Shown here: in pieces, positions 55,103-64,000 of the stretch
Numbering within the stretch: position 1 is the stretch's first letter
Layout: the number at the start of each line of letters is the position of its first letter
Origin: Aedes albopictus
Taxonomy: Eukaryota > Arthropoda > Insecta > Diptera > Culicidae
DNA length: 64,000 nucleotides
Assembly (NCBI RefSeq): GCF_035046485.1
Contig: NC_085138.1
Location: forward strand, 65,526,580-65,590,579
Reading direction: 5' to 3'
The notes under the pieces: generated by a model
Databases searched by the model: none
Told to the model about the DNA's origin: nothing
Seen by the model: only the letters and a program-made list of their open reading frames with translations
Program-made: the position numbers and the translations under genes

Positions 55103-55651
55103 CAGGGACGAGAAATGTACTGGAAAAAACGGTAACCGGCTGTACATTTGACATTTTTCCACACGAACATCACAAGCCCAGCCAAACTCAAACTGTTCGA
55201 AAAATAAATGTCATAACATTTTTTTTCCTGCAGCCTTCTTCCTCGAAACGGTTTCCAAGCGCGAGAGCGCCAGTACTCGAGCACAACGACGACAAAAATT
55301 TCTGTCTCTCTCATTTTCGCATTTTTCTGCGTTTCAAACCGCTTCTAGACAAACTTCTTTACATGCATCACAAAGCTAGGAGTGTGCTCTAGCTATTTGT
55401 GCAAATCGATTTAAATTATCTATCAAAACAAGTGAGTTATTAGCAGTTGAAAATATTTGACATTTTTCGCAATCACCCGCCTCAGCTTGACTGCTCATAA
55501 ATATTTTCGTGGGGAAGCGAAAACCATCAAGCGTCTGCGTGACTGCCGTCGGCGCGGCGTCTGATGGTATTGGTGCTGCCGTTGTTTTGTTTTTATTTTA
55601 CTGCTAGTATCGATGAACGGTAAATAGAAAAAAGTCTCATTCTCATGCCTG
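55103..55651. mobile_element. hAT-like MITE inside the RTE-like element
   Basis: CAGGGACGAGAAATG at the left and CATTCTCATGCCTG at the right are inverted ends. CTCTCGAG is duplicated on both sides (55095-55102, 55652-55659), a perfect 8-bp duplication. The RTE reading resumes across it. Confidence 0.82.
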
Positions 55652-56197
55652 CTCTCGAGAACTATTTTAGTCGGGTTGCTATCCGACATCCTGATGACGT
55701 GACCCGTCCGCACCGTAGCCTGCCGATTTTCGAGGTAAGGACGATGGTTGGTTTTCTTAGCAGTTGATACAGTTCGTGGTTCAATCGCCTTCTCCAATTC
55801 TCTTTATCCATCTGCACTCTGCCGTAGATGGTACGCAGCACCTTCCGTTCGAAAACTCCAAGGGCGCGATGGTCCTCTGCACGTAGAGTCCATGCTTCGT
55901 GCCCATAGAGGACTACCGGTTTAATCAGTGGTTTGTAGATGGGTGACTTCGTGTGACGGTGAACTTTATTCAATCGTAGAGTTCTGCGGAGTTCAAAGTA
56001 AGCTCAGTTTTCTGCCACAATGCGTCACTGAATTTCTCTGCGGGTGTCGTTGTCAGAGGTCACCGGGCTCACTCAGTACACGAATTCTTCAACCGCCTCG
56101 ATTTCATCACCGTCGATAGAAATTCGGGGAGGCGGGCGCGGTGATTCTTCCCTGGAGCCCTTTGCCATCATGTGCTTTGTCTTCGATATATTAATAA

Positions 56198-56861
56198 CAC
56201 AGCGCAACATTTTTTTGTCTCAAGAGCAAAATTATGTGTCTCCGAAGGATTTTGGGCCGCTGAATCCGAATCCGGGCTCAAATTTACTCCAACACGTCAC
56301 AATTTTGAGCTATACCTCAATTTATAGGGCAAAATATGCGATTTTGGGCTTTTTTGACTGCAATTAATGGCTTGCATGGAAATATTTTTTTTAAGCAATC
56401 AAAAGTTTATTTGGTCAATTAACAAATAAATTAACGACTCATGCAAAATATTTCGTTTTACATAATCAAATTTGATAGATTTAAGCATTTTATGTAAGTA
56501 TGAAAACTTGCATGCAACTTTTGGAGGGTGACTTGTATGGGAAATATCGTACCTAACATAAATCGCTTAAAACTAGCAAATTCGATTTGGTTAAACGAAA
56601 TATTTAGCATGAGTCGTTAATTTAGATGTTAATTGACCAGTTAACCTTTAGGTTGATTAAAAAAATATTTCCATGCCTAATAACTTGCAGTCAAAAAAGC
56701 CCAAAATCGCATATTTTGCCCTATAAATTGAGGTATAGCTCAAAATTGTGACGTGTTGGAGCAAATCTGAGCCCGGATTCGGATTCAGCGGCCCAAAATC
56801 TGTCAGAGACACATAAGTTTGCTCTTGAGACAGACCAAAAGTTAATTTTTGTTACGCTGTG
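56198..56861. mobile_element. Harbinger-like MITE, copy 2, inside an RTE-like element
   Basis: Ends CACAGCGCAAC and GTTACGCTGTG with TAA on both sides (56195-56197, 56862-56864). It interrupts the RT reading of the minus-strand RTE-like element, whose frame resumes on each side. Confidence 0.8.
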
Positions 56862-58103
56862 TAATTAGTCCGATTCGCCTGGCTTCATTCTTTAGTCCGA
56901 GCTATAATATCTGTATCATCAGCGAAACCAAGAAGCTGAACGGACTTCGTGAAAATCGTTCCACTCGTGTTTATCCCCGATCTCCTAATTACATCCTCTA
57001 ACCTAGAAGCAACGGTTTAACATTCCTTCCCTTCCCCGGTTGACCATAAGGACGTGACCGGCGCTATTATTGACCCATAAAAAATTGAGTTATCGGAACG
57101 TGTACATAGAGGAAGGTGTGCTAATCCCAAGCCCCATCCGTTGGTTCTCTGTGCAATTCCGCCAGCTCTAGTCAATTACAGAGTAGCAACTACGAAGTGT
57201 ACGGTCACCAATGCTCAATGCTCAAGCTTTCTTCTAATTACACCCTCTAAAGCAATGTTGAACAGCAAGCACGAAATACCATCACCTTGCCGTAACCCTC
57301 TGCGAGATTCGAAGGCACTCGAGAGTGTCCCTGATACTCAAACTACGCACATCACTCGATCCATCGTCGCCTTGACCAATCGTATCAGTTCATACGGGAA
57401 TCCGTATTATTGCATAATCTGCTATAGCTATTCTCGATCGATTGTATCATACGCCGATTCGAAATCGATGAACAAGTGATGTGTGGGCACGTTGTATTCG
57501 CGGTATTTCTGCAACACTTGGCGGATGGCCCGTTGTAGCGCGTTCACCCATGCATCCAGTCTGATATTGCCCCACGAACTCTCTTGCAACCGGTGATAGA
57601 CGACGGCATAAAGTATAAAATTTGAGAGAGTACCTTGTAGGCAGCGCTCAGTAGTGTGATCGCGCGATAGTTCCCGGAATCCAACTTATCGCCCTTTTTG
57701 TAGATGGGACACACGATACTTTCCACATTAGTCCGGTAAAACTTCCTCCTCCCAAATCTTGGTAATGACCCAGTGTAGTGCTCTAACCAGCGCTTCTCCA
57801 CCCTGTTTTAGTAACTCGCTTGGTAGTTGATCTGCTCCAGTGGCTTTATTGGTTTTCAACCGGCGGCCCTCCTCCTCACTCAATCTCTTGGAGGTCAGGG
57901 GCCGGAAGTCTTTCGTCCTGTGCACATACTCCAAGATCTGTACCACGCCACCTTCGGTACTTGCAACGTCGCCCTGAGGTGCTCATCGTAATGCGGCCGC
58001 CATCTCTCGACCACCTCACGCTCGCTCGTGAGAATATTCCCCATCAAGACATTCGAGTACATAGACTCTTCAGTCTTGATGACGAGCGCGTCACCCTTCT
58101 TGG

Positions 58104-58268
58104 GCGCCGTACACAAATTACGTAACGCTCTAAGGGGAGGGTCTGGCGGAGCGTTATGTCCCATACAAAAAAAATGGGGTTTTCATACAAAAAAGCGTTA
58201 CGGAGGGGGGAAGGGGGGTTAAAAAATGCCGATTTTAGCGTTATGTAATAAATGGATGCTGCCTTGCG
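58104..58268. mobile_element. MITE of the ACAAATTACGTAACGC family
   Basis: CGTACACAAATTACGTAACG and CGTTATGTAATAAATGGATG are inverted ends. CTTGG lies on both sides (58099-58103, 58269-58273). Related in style to the CATAAACCACGTAG group. It ends the RTE-like reading. Confidence 0.65.
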
Positions 58269-58453
58269 CTTGGCACCCGCCCTCCTACGTTTCTACACAC
58301 ACTGAGAATAAACTTTGGTGCACTTAGGCTGATACAAATTTCATTTTGATTTTTGTCTACCAAAGCACCCCCCCCCCCCCCTTAGGCTGGATTTTGCATT
58401 TTTAAGGGTATAGATTTTATCGATGAGTTTTTAGTTTCTTTTGAAATTTCTCA
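58269..58453. other. Spacer with a C run
   Basis: Contains CCCCCCCCCCCCC near 58370 and TTAGGCTG words on both sides of it. Nothing coding. Confidence 0.4.
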
Positions 58454-59660
58454 TCGTAGGGTAGGTAATCAAAAGTTGAACCAAATTGCGGCTTTCCGAA
58501 GTAGCGCAAATTTTGAATGATTTTTTCTCCTACATGGAAATAATTTACTATGGCGAAATCTTATGTGCATGAAAGCCACGGGTATAAGCTTTCTGTTAAG
58601 TGGTAAAGAGTTTGTATATGCACCGCATTTCTTTGATAAATTCGATTATTCGTCAACAATGATTTTAATCTTAATTTGAACCATCGTAATCATAATTTGA
58701 ACCAATTTTAATCTTAAGTAGTTCAACTGGCGACAGCAGCTCGAGCATCTCCCACAACAGCTAATTTCGCGCTGAACAATAGAAAAACACATGGATCTGC
58801 TAATTCCCATAACTATTATTCATTAGGCAGTGGAATTTCAACTAAGAATGTTCTAAACTCTTCAGGAACTTGGAAACTAAATTTTGATTTTTTCATCCCC
58901 CAAGAGTAAACAAAACAACCACAAGCGCAGTCTGCAGGCCAACACTGGAAGCTCGCCCCCGTTTACTAGTTCAAATTTAGATTACGAATGGTTCCACTTA
59001 AGGACAGACTTGTTGGAATCCCAAAATGGCCGCCACAATGGCCGACTTTGACACCTACTCACGATTTCGAGCGCACAAATCTCTTTGTAAACAAAACCAG
59101 CGTACCTGAGCTTCTTATTTTAAGCTTATTACAAGTGAGCAAGAACAGAATAATGAAATACACTGTTGTTTGAAGCTTGCTTCTTAAGATTTGTGCGTTT
59201 GAAGTTCCGATGCACTATTGAAGCGGGATTTCAAGACGCTTGTCCTTAAGATAACATTCTCCAAGTAAGAATTACTCAAATTTGATAGTTTTATGACAAA
59301 TAATGCGGAATATTATTCGGTTGGTCGGTTCTACGATAAATAAGCTTTCATTTGACGCGACGTGTTCACATATTGCGTTTGATACAATGCATGGGCTGCA
59401 CGAGTGCACCGAAAATGTGCTTTCTCTGGCGGGAAATGGGTGAAATCACAGTGATTTTTCAATTGCCTGTTTTCCATGACAAAAACGCTTTTTTCAATGC
59501 TTTCAAAGTCCATGTTATCAGATTATATTACGGAAAGCTGTTTAACATCTTTATCGGGACAACATTTGCCTAAAAAGTACGTCATTTAATGAATTTCGAA
59601 ATGGTTCAAATTAAGATTACATTTTGACTAGTTCAAAGTTTGATTTCTTACCCTTATAGG
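58454..59660. mobile_element. Nonautonomous DNA transposon with sub-terminal repeats
   Basis: GGGTAGGTAATCAAAAGTTG at the left and CAAAGTTTGATTTCTTACCC at the right are inverted. TTGAACCA/GGTTCAAAT with TTAAGATTA words recur near both ends (58470, 58675, 58700, 58973, 59605), as transposase-binding arrays do. 1.2 kb, no transposase frame. Confidence 0.6.
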
Positions 59661-59770
59661 TTGTTTTACCTAACGCAAATCTGCCAGTAAAAGGTCTATT
59701 TTTCCACATCTAAGTAGCAGTGCTGTAATTGTTCATTACAGCACTGATTTGCGTTACATAATGAACCATT

Positions 59771-59988
59771 CAGGGCCGGATCTAAGGGGGGGGCAGGGGG
59801 GCCCGGGCCCCGGGCCCCCACATTTTAGGGGCCCCCACAAAAACATTTTTTGGTTGCTAACATTAACTTTATTTTTCATATTGCTCAAGTACTGTTCGAA
59901 AATAAAGAAAAACATTTTTGGTCATCTCTCCTAGGGGCCTCCACATCCGCTCGGGCCCCGGGCCCCTACAATCCTTAATCCGGGCCTG
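59771..59988. mobile_element. hAT-like MITE (CAGGGCCGGAT family), copy 1
   Basis: CAGGGCCGGATCTAAGG at the left and CCTTAATCCGGGCCTG at the right are inverted. GAACCATT is duplicated exactly (59763-59770, 59989-59996). GC-rich ends (GGGCCCGGGCCCCGGGCCC) enclose an AT-rich middle. Confidence 0.88.
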
Positions 59989-59996
59989 GAACCATT

Positions 59997-61339
59997 ACAG
60001 CACTGTTTTCAGTTTTGATCATCTGCCTGGTGCTTTCTGTACGCTTTTTTAATTGACAAGGATTCGTTTTTGATTTGATTGGGGCTCTGATTGAATAAAA
60101 TCGTTACAAACATGACTAGAAGGAAAAATTACTGATCAGATTTGTTGCTTAGTGCTCAAATGAATTAAATGAATTTTTGCAACTCTGGTGGGGGGTGCCC
60201 AGGTATAGCACAGACTCCGTTAACGATCGAGCATCTTTTTCACCCCCGATCACTTATTCCTCGGCACGGATCGCCTGACACCTTGAATTAGGGTTTGTAG
60301 TACATACTATGCTTAGCCGGCAACTATGCAGCTGCCTCGCAGAATAGGAAGGGTCGTCAAGCCCCTGGGCTACCGTTCCTGCCCCGAAGAAGCATGCTGT
60401 CTATCGTTTCCGAAAGTAACAGCCGCACGTAAAGAAACGCTGCAATGTTATTTCCCATTAGGATTAGGACGCATCAAACATATTGTGTCTCCGCAGAACT
60501 ACGTGTCTACGGTAAACCGTATGTTACGACTTGCCCAAAAATGTCTCATGAGTATGAAAAAACTAAATAACTGTACTGTTCATTGCAGTTACACAACCAT
60601 TAATACGCAAAATCTAACATCCTACACATTAACCTTCAACCTTACGCAACACACAAGCCGAGTCGATCTAAAAAAATCCATCGCTTTCCTTCGTGAGCTG
60701 AAAAGACTTCAATGCAGTTCAAACGACGAACCCGATTTTTTACAAGCGTTTCCATTCCACTCCTACTATCGGGTACTTCATAGAACATAAAGTTGTGCAA
60801 TTTCGGTAGGCCAACATAGCTTTTGCTCGGCATCTGTCGTTCAGTGTGCGGTATAAGTAACCGAAGAATGTCGCGCATTGCGTAATAAAACGTGAGCATC
60901 TTTTGTCGCACTTTTTTGTCCATTTCGCCGCCTAATGTAGACCAATAAAAAAGCTCTATGTACGGTGTTTTGTTTTACGAGAAGCTTCAATTGAGTGGAA
61001 CAATTCCTCATTAATGTGTTAATAGAGGTACTTGGTTTGAGGTTTGGCCATTCACACGCATTACCGGTTGCTCTTGAGACTGTAGTGAGAGCCCCAGATA
61101 CGAACGAATAAAAAAAAATACCACATTTGGCAGCTACCTGGTATAATTACGCTCTTGCGATGCTATTAATTCGTGTGCGTTCATGCTGGAACGTAAATTA
61201 TCTTCTTAATCGCATATTTGGAATATGTTTATGAAATTTGATAAACTTTGTATGCTTTCGAACTTATTTCAAACAATTTACAAATATTTTATTAGTTGAA
61301 ATTTGAAAACTGATCATTCAGAATGTCTGCATTCATATG
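59997..61339. other. Intron or upstream DNA of the ZP gene with a repeat scrap
   Basis: 60180-60310 is an inverted relative of 30840-30930 (CGATCGTTAACGGAGTC, AAGGTGTCAGGCGATCC). A 154-codon plus frame (60326-60790) has no recognisable domain or signal peptide and is not called. No promoter was identified. Confidence 0.4.
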
Positions 61340-61560
61340 CAGGGTCGGATCTAAGGGGGGGGGGCGGTGGGGCCCGGGCCCCGGGCCCTCACATTTTAGG
61401 GGCCCCCACAAAAACCTTTTTTGGTTGCTAACACTAGCTTTATTTTTCATATTACTCAAGTACTGTACTGAAAATAAGGAAAAACATTTTTGGTCATCTC
61501 TCCGAGGGGCCTCCACATCCCCTCGGGCCCCGGGCCCCCACAATCCTTAATCCGGGCCTG
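61340..61560. mobile_element. hAT-like MITE (CAGGGCCGGAT family), copy 2
   Basis: Same family and orientation as 59771-59988. Flanks TTCATATG (61332-61339) and TTCATATA (61561-61568) are an 8-bp duplication with one change. It ends 210 bp before the ZP-gene exon. Confidence 0.86.
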
Positions 61561-61770
61561 TTCATATATCGTATGGCAAATTTGAAGATCTGGACAACTT
61601 CAAGGAAATTATCATACGAAGGGATCCTAAAGTGGACCAGGATTCGAAGCCAGACATCATCCGCATGGCCTGACACTTCCAAATATATTCGATTCTGGCA
61701 TATTCTTAACACAATCCTAACTTCCCAGTCTCCTCTAAACGTCTCTTCCTTTCTTGTCTCCATCCCCCAG

Positions 61771-63622
61771 AATGTCGACTGTGACGCCCCTCTCGTGGAT
61801 TCGGCCGCACTGCCTCTGGAGCACAGAGCCGTCTATGGGCCGCCAGCACCATCACCAGTATACGGAACGCCTGGTTTGTTGAGTGGCGGCGGCGGTGGTA
61901 GCGGCAGCAGTAGCAGCAGCAGCGGTGGTGGAGACGACCCGTGGCCCCTGTCGGCCGCGAACGATAGCCCCCAGATCAAGCACCTGCAGGTGCAGTGCGA
62001 AAAGACGCATATGCGCGTCAACATCGAATTCGATCGACCCTTCTACGGAATGATCTTCTCGAAGGGATTCTACAGCGATCCGCACTGTGTGCATCTGAAG
62101 CCCGGTACCGGTCACCTTAGTGCAACCTTCGAGATCTTCCTGAACAGCTGCGGTATGAGCAGCTCGGCTAACCACAATGCTGCCAACTTCGGTGCACCAA
62201 CCCCGTCCGGAAGCTATGTCGAGAACACCATCATCATCCAGTACGACCCCTACGTGCAGGAAGTCTGGGATCAGGTAAGTGTCGTTAACATGTTTCAATT
62301 GGTTTGTCAGATAATGATCGACTCCTTTTCAGGCTCGTAAGTTGCGTTGTACGTGGTACGATTTCTACGAGAAGGCCGTCACGTTCCGTCCGTTCCAAGT
62401 CGACATGCTCCATGCTGTGACTGCGAACTTCCTGGGTGACAATCTCCAATGCTGGATGCAGATTCAGGTCGGTAAGGGTCCATGGGCTTCGGAAGTTTCG
62501 GGTATCGTGAAAATCGGTCAAACCATGACTATGGTGCTGGCCATCAAGGATGACGAGAACAAGTTCGATATGCTGGTCCGTAACTGCGTTGCTCACGATG
62601 GTAAGCGTGCGCCAATTCAGCTGGTTGATCAACACGGATGCGTCGTGCGGCCGAAGATTATGAGCAAATTCCAGAAGATCAAGAACTTTGGACCATCCGC
62701 ATCGGTCGTGTCATTCGCGTACTTCCAGGCTTTCAAGTTCCCCGATTCGATGAACGTCCACTTCCAGTGTGTGATCCAGGTTTGCCGATACAACTGCCCA
62801 GAGCCCAAGTGCGGAGGAGGGGATTACGGTTTGCCAGCGCTGACAGGTAATGGAATTTCAGGAGAGTACGGTGCTCCAGGTGCATTGAGCGGAGAGTACG
62901 GACCACCATCGGAATACGGAGTGCCACCAGCATACCCAGATCCACGACACCCATCGGACTCATCTGGAGCATACTCGGAAAACCAGGACAATGTTGTACC
63001 ACCACCACAGGCACAAACCTCGGCCAACTCTGCAGAGAACAAGGAAGGCTCCAGTCAATCGGATGCTCCACAGCAAAACCCAAGCCAAAACCAACTGCAA
63101 AATGAAATTCACGACAACATCAACATGCCGCCACCACCGCCGCCTGGACAGTCAGGATATGTAACCGTCACCAAGCGAAAGGACGATATGGCCAATGATG
63201 GTAACCTTGTGAGTCTTGGAGGCCGCCCGCGATCGGTTGAAGGTTTGGACGATCTGAGAGGAGTTCGCCGACGACGTGACACCATGGTAGTGGTCATGAA
63301 ACCTCGCATCTACAAACGGGACGCTCAGGAGATGACCGACGTGAACACAGAACGAATCATCCAGGTCGTAGCCCCGGGTGATGTGAACTTCGCCCTGAAC
63401 AGCGCTGCCAACAACGAAACCGTTGTCATCCAATCACAGCGTACGGTGGATCCGGAAACCATCTGTATGTCAGTGCCAAGCTTCGTCGGTGGGCTGGTAA
63501 TGCTGCTATTGGTCCTGGCTGTGGCCTCGCTAGTCGCCGCATTCCTCTTCGTACGGGTGAGACACTTCGATCGCAAAGGTACGGCCCCCACCTTCGTGTC
63601 GCAGTTTCTCAAGGTGAACTAA
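61771..63622 (+). CDS. ZP-domain, membrane-anchored apical matrix protein (dusky/miniature-like), last two coding exons
   Basis: Exon 61771-62274 follows a strong acceptor (TCTTGTCTCCATCCCCCAG) and enters in phase 0. Exon 62333-63622 follows a 58-bp intron and ends at TAA. Together they give 597 residues. Visible order: a Gly/Ser linker (about 39-54), then a ZP domain (about 69-327; HLQVQCEKTHMRVNIEFDRP, CTWYDFYEKAVTFRPFQVDM, GKGPWASEVSGIVKIGQTMT, FHFQC-type CVIQVCRYNCPEPKC). A Pro/Tyr/Gly-rich stretch follows, with PPPPPP, then a furin-type RRRR at about 480-483 and KR at about 496. A membrane segment lies at about 552-575 and a 22-residue tail after it. ZP proteins of this insect group are cleaved and polymerise at apical epithelial surfaces to shape cuticle. 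The signal peptide must be in an upstream exon not found. Paralogue assignment is from memory of family style, so no symbol is given. Confidence 0.92.
62275..62332 (+). other. 58-bp intron of the ZP gene
   Basis: Donor CAG|GTAAGT at 62275 and acceptor TCCTTTTCAG|G ending at 62332. It is phase 0 (GATCAG|GCTCGT), and the ZP domain reads straight across. Confidence 0.92.
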
Positions 63623-64000
63623 TACGTGTAACCAAATCACATTCTGGTCTCGTTTTTTTGGTTTCTTTTCTTCTCTTTTTTCTTTTTATATTTTGTAGCT
63701 AACCACATGCCACTGTCCAGGTAAAACTAGGGTTCCGGTACTGACATTCAACACTCATCCCAAACCATCCATATCTTTCCCTCCCAGCAGCTCACACGTG
63801 TTCCTGGTGTCAAAGTAAAACGCTTCAACGGATCCCTCCGCGGCGCCGCGGTTGTGCACGACGAATTGCATGTGGAGCTTCGCTGTTCGAATGGTTAACG
63901 ATTTGTTAGATGCTTTTGTTTTATTGGTTAGGTACGCAGTGGCATTCTGGGGACCTGGCCTGCGCAAACGTTGGCCACGCGTAGGTTAGGCGATCAGTTA
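63623..64000 (+). other. Downstream of the ZP stop: untranslated region with a possible microexon
   Basis: A very strong pyrimidine tract (63650-63690) ends TTTTGTAG at 63698. Then come 22 bases (63699-63720) and GTAAAACT, a donor-like site. An in-frame AAG|GTGAAC just before the stop (63613/63614) could be a weak donor, so an alternative cytoplasmic end is possible. The rest of the stretch shows no frame or clear polyadenylation signal. Confidence 0.4.

Larger units (their letters stand above)
54950..58103 (-). pseudogene. RTE-like non-LTR retrotransposon, nearly complete RT, decayed and interrupted
   Basis: Minus-strand pieces from right to left: RWRPHYDEHL and [20 protein letters not shown] with WEEEVLPD (57946-57728), [20 protein letters not shown] (about 57720), and VPTHHLFIDFESAYDTIDR (about 57490; first Asp box). 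Then come LRQGDGIS (about 57290), LLGFADDTDIIART (about 56930; active site), ISIDGDEIEAVEEFVY (about 56110) and KPVVLYGHEAWTLRAEDHRA (about 55900). Last are NHELYQLL, IGRLRCG and the tail PGTRRRGAQRARWVDKVQDD (about 55070). Domain order is that of an RTE-like RT. Stops and frameshifts break it, and two MITEs (56198-56861, 55103-55651) sit in it. Confidence 0.82.

Noticed and set aside
60326..60790. 154-codon frame as an upstream exon of the ZP gene
   Set aside because: No signal peptide or known domain, and part of the region is a dispersed repeat. No donor fits a phase-0 join with certainty.

Overview
The window looks like mosquito DNA, most likely an Aedes-type genome. The reasons are the AT-rich background, the very dense nested transposons (BEL/Pao, Jockey-, LOA- and RTE-like retroelements, many inverted-repeat MITEs), several hundred bases at a time of degenerate AGGAATTCC-type repeats, and one insect-type zona pellucida (ZP) domain gene. 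The organism call is inference from repeat style; no marker gene fixes the species.

Left part (1-11,054): a 5'-truncated Jockey-clade reverse transcriptase with an open frame runs off the left edge on the minus strand. A 1.6-kb near-palindromic element with Transib-like ends (CACARTGG, 5-bp duplication CAGTG) spans 1096-10609 and is split by a complete BEL/Pao LTR retrotransposon at 1173-9060 (two 299-bp LTRs identical by eye, 5-bp duplication TGGTC). The BEL element is rearranged: gag-protease-RT-RNase H is open, but the first half of integrase is gone. In its place are a piece resembling another LTR and a 744-bp inverted copy of the element's own 3' end.

Middle (11,055-58,300): no host gene is convincing. 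The DNA is a mosaic of TTAA-flanked MITEs, a hAT-derived element containing a later retroposon, three retroposons with 17-23 bp target duplications and short tandem tails, tRNA-headed SINE pieces, a transposon carrying a tandem array of about 180 bp, a decayed LOA-type element with RT and RNase H (31.35-34.56 kb), two RTE-like elements on the minus strand (46.4-47.8 and 54.95-58.1 kb), a probable LTR with two minisatellites (40.96-42.54 kb), and MITEs of hAT-, pogo-, Harbinger- and mariner-like type, several nested in one another. A few GC-richer, non-repetitive islands stand out (16.7-17.2, 26.4-27.0, 37.9-38.5, 40.7-40.95 kb) and could be regulatory DNA or untranslated exons. A possible chitin-binding-like open frame at 50.05-50.43 kb is weak.

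Right end (61,771-63,622, plus strand): the only confident host gene, the last two coding exons of a membrane-anchored ZP-domain protein of the apical extracellular matrix (dusky/miniature-like group of insect cuticle-shaping ZP proteins). It has a 58-bp intron, a basic furin-type site, one transmembrane segment and a short cytoplasmic tail. Its signal-peptide exon was not found. It may lie beyond or within the TE-filled DNA to the left, so much of this window may be its intron or upstream region.
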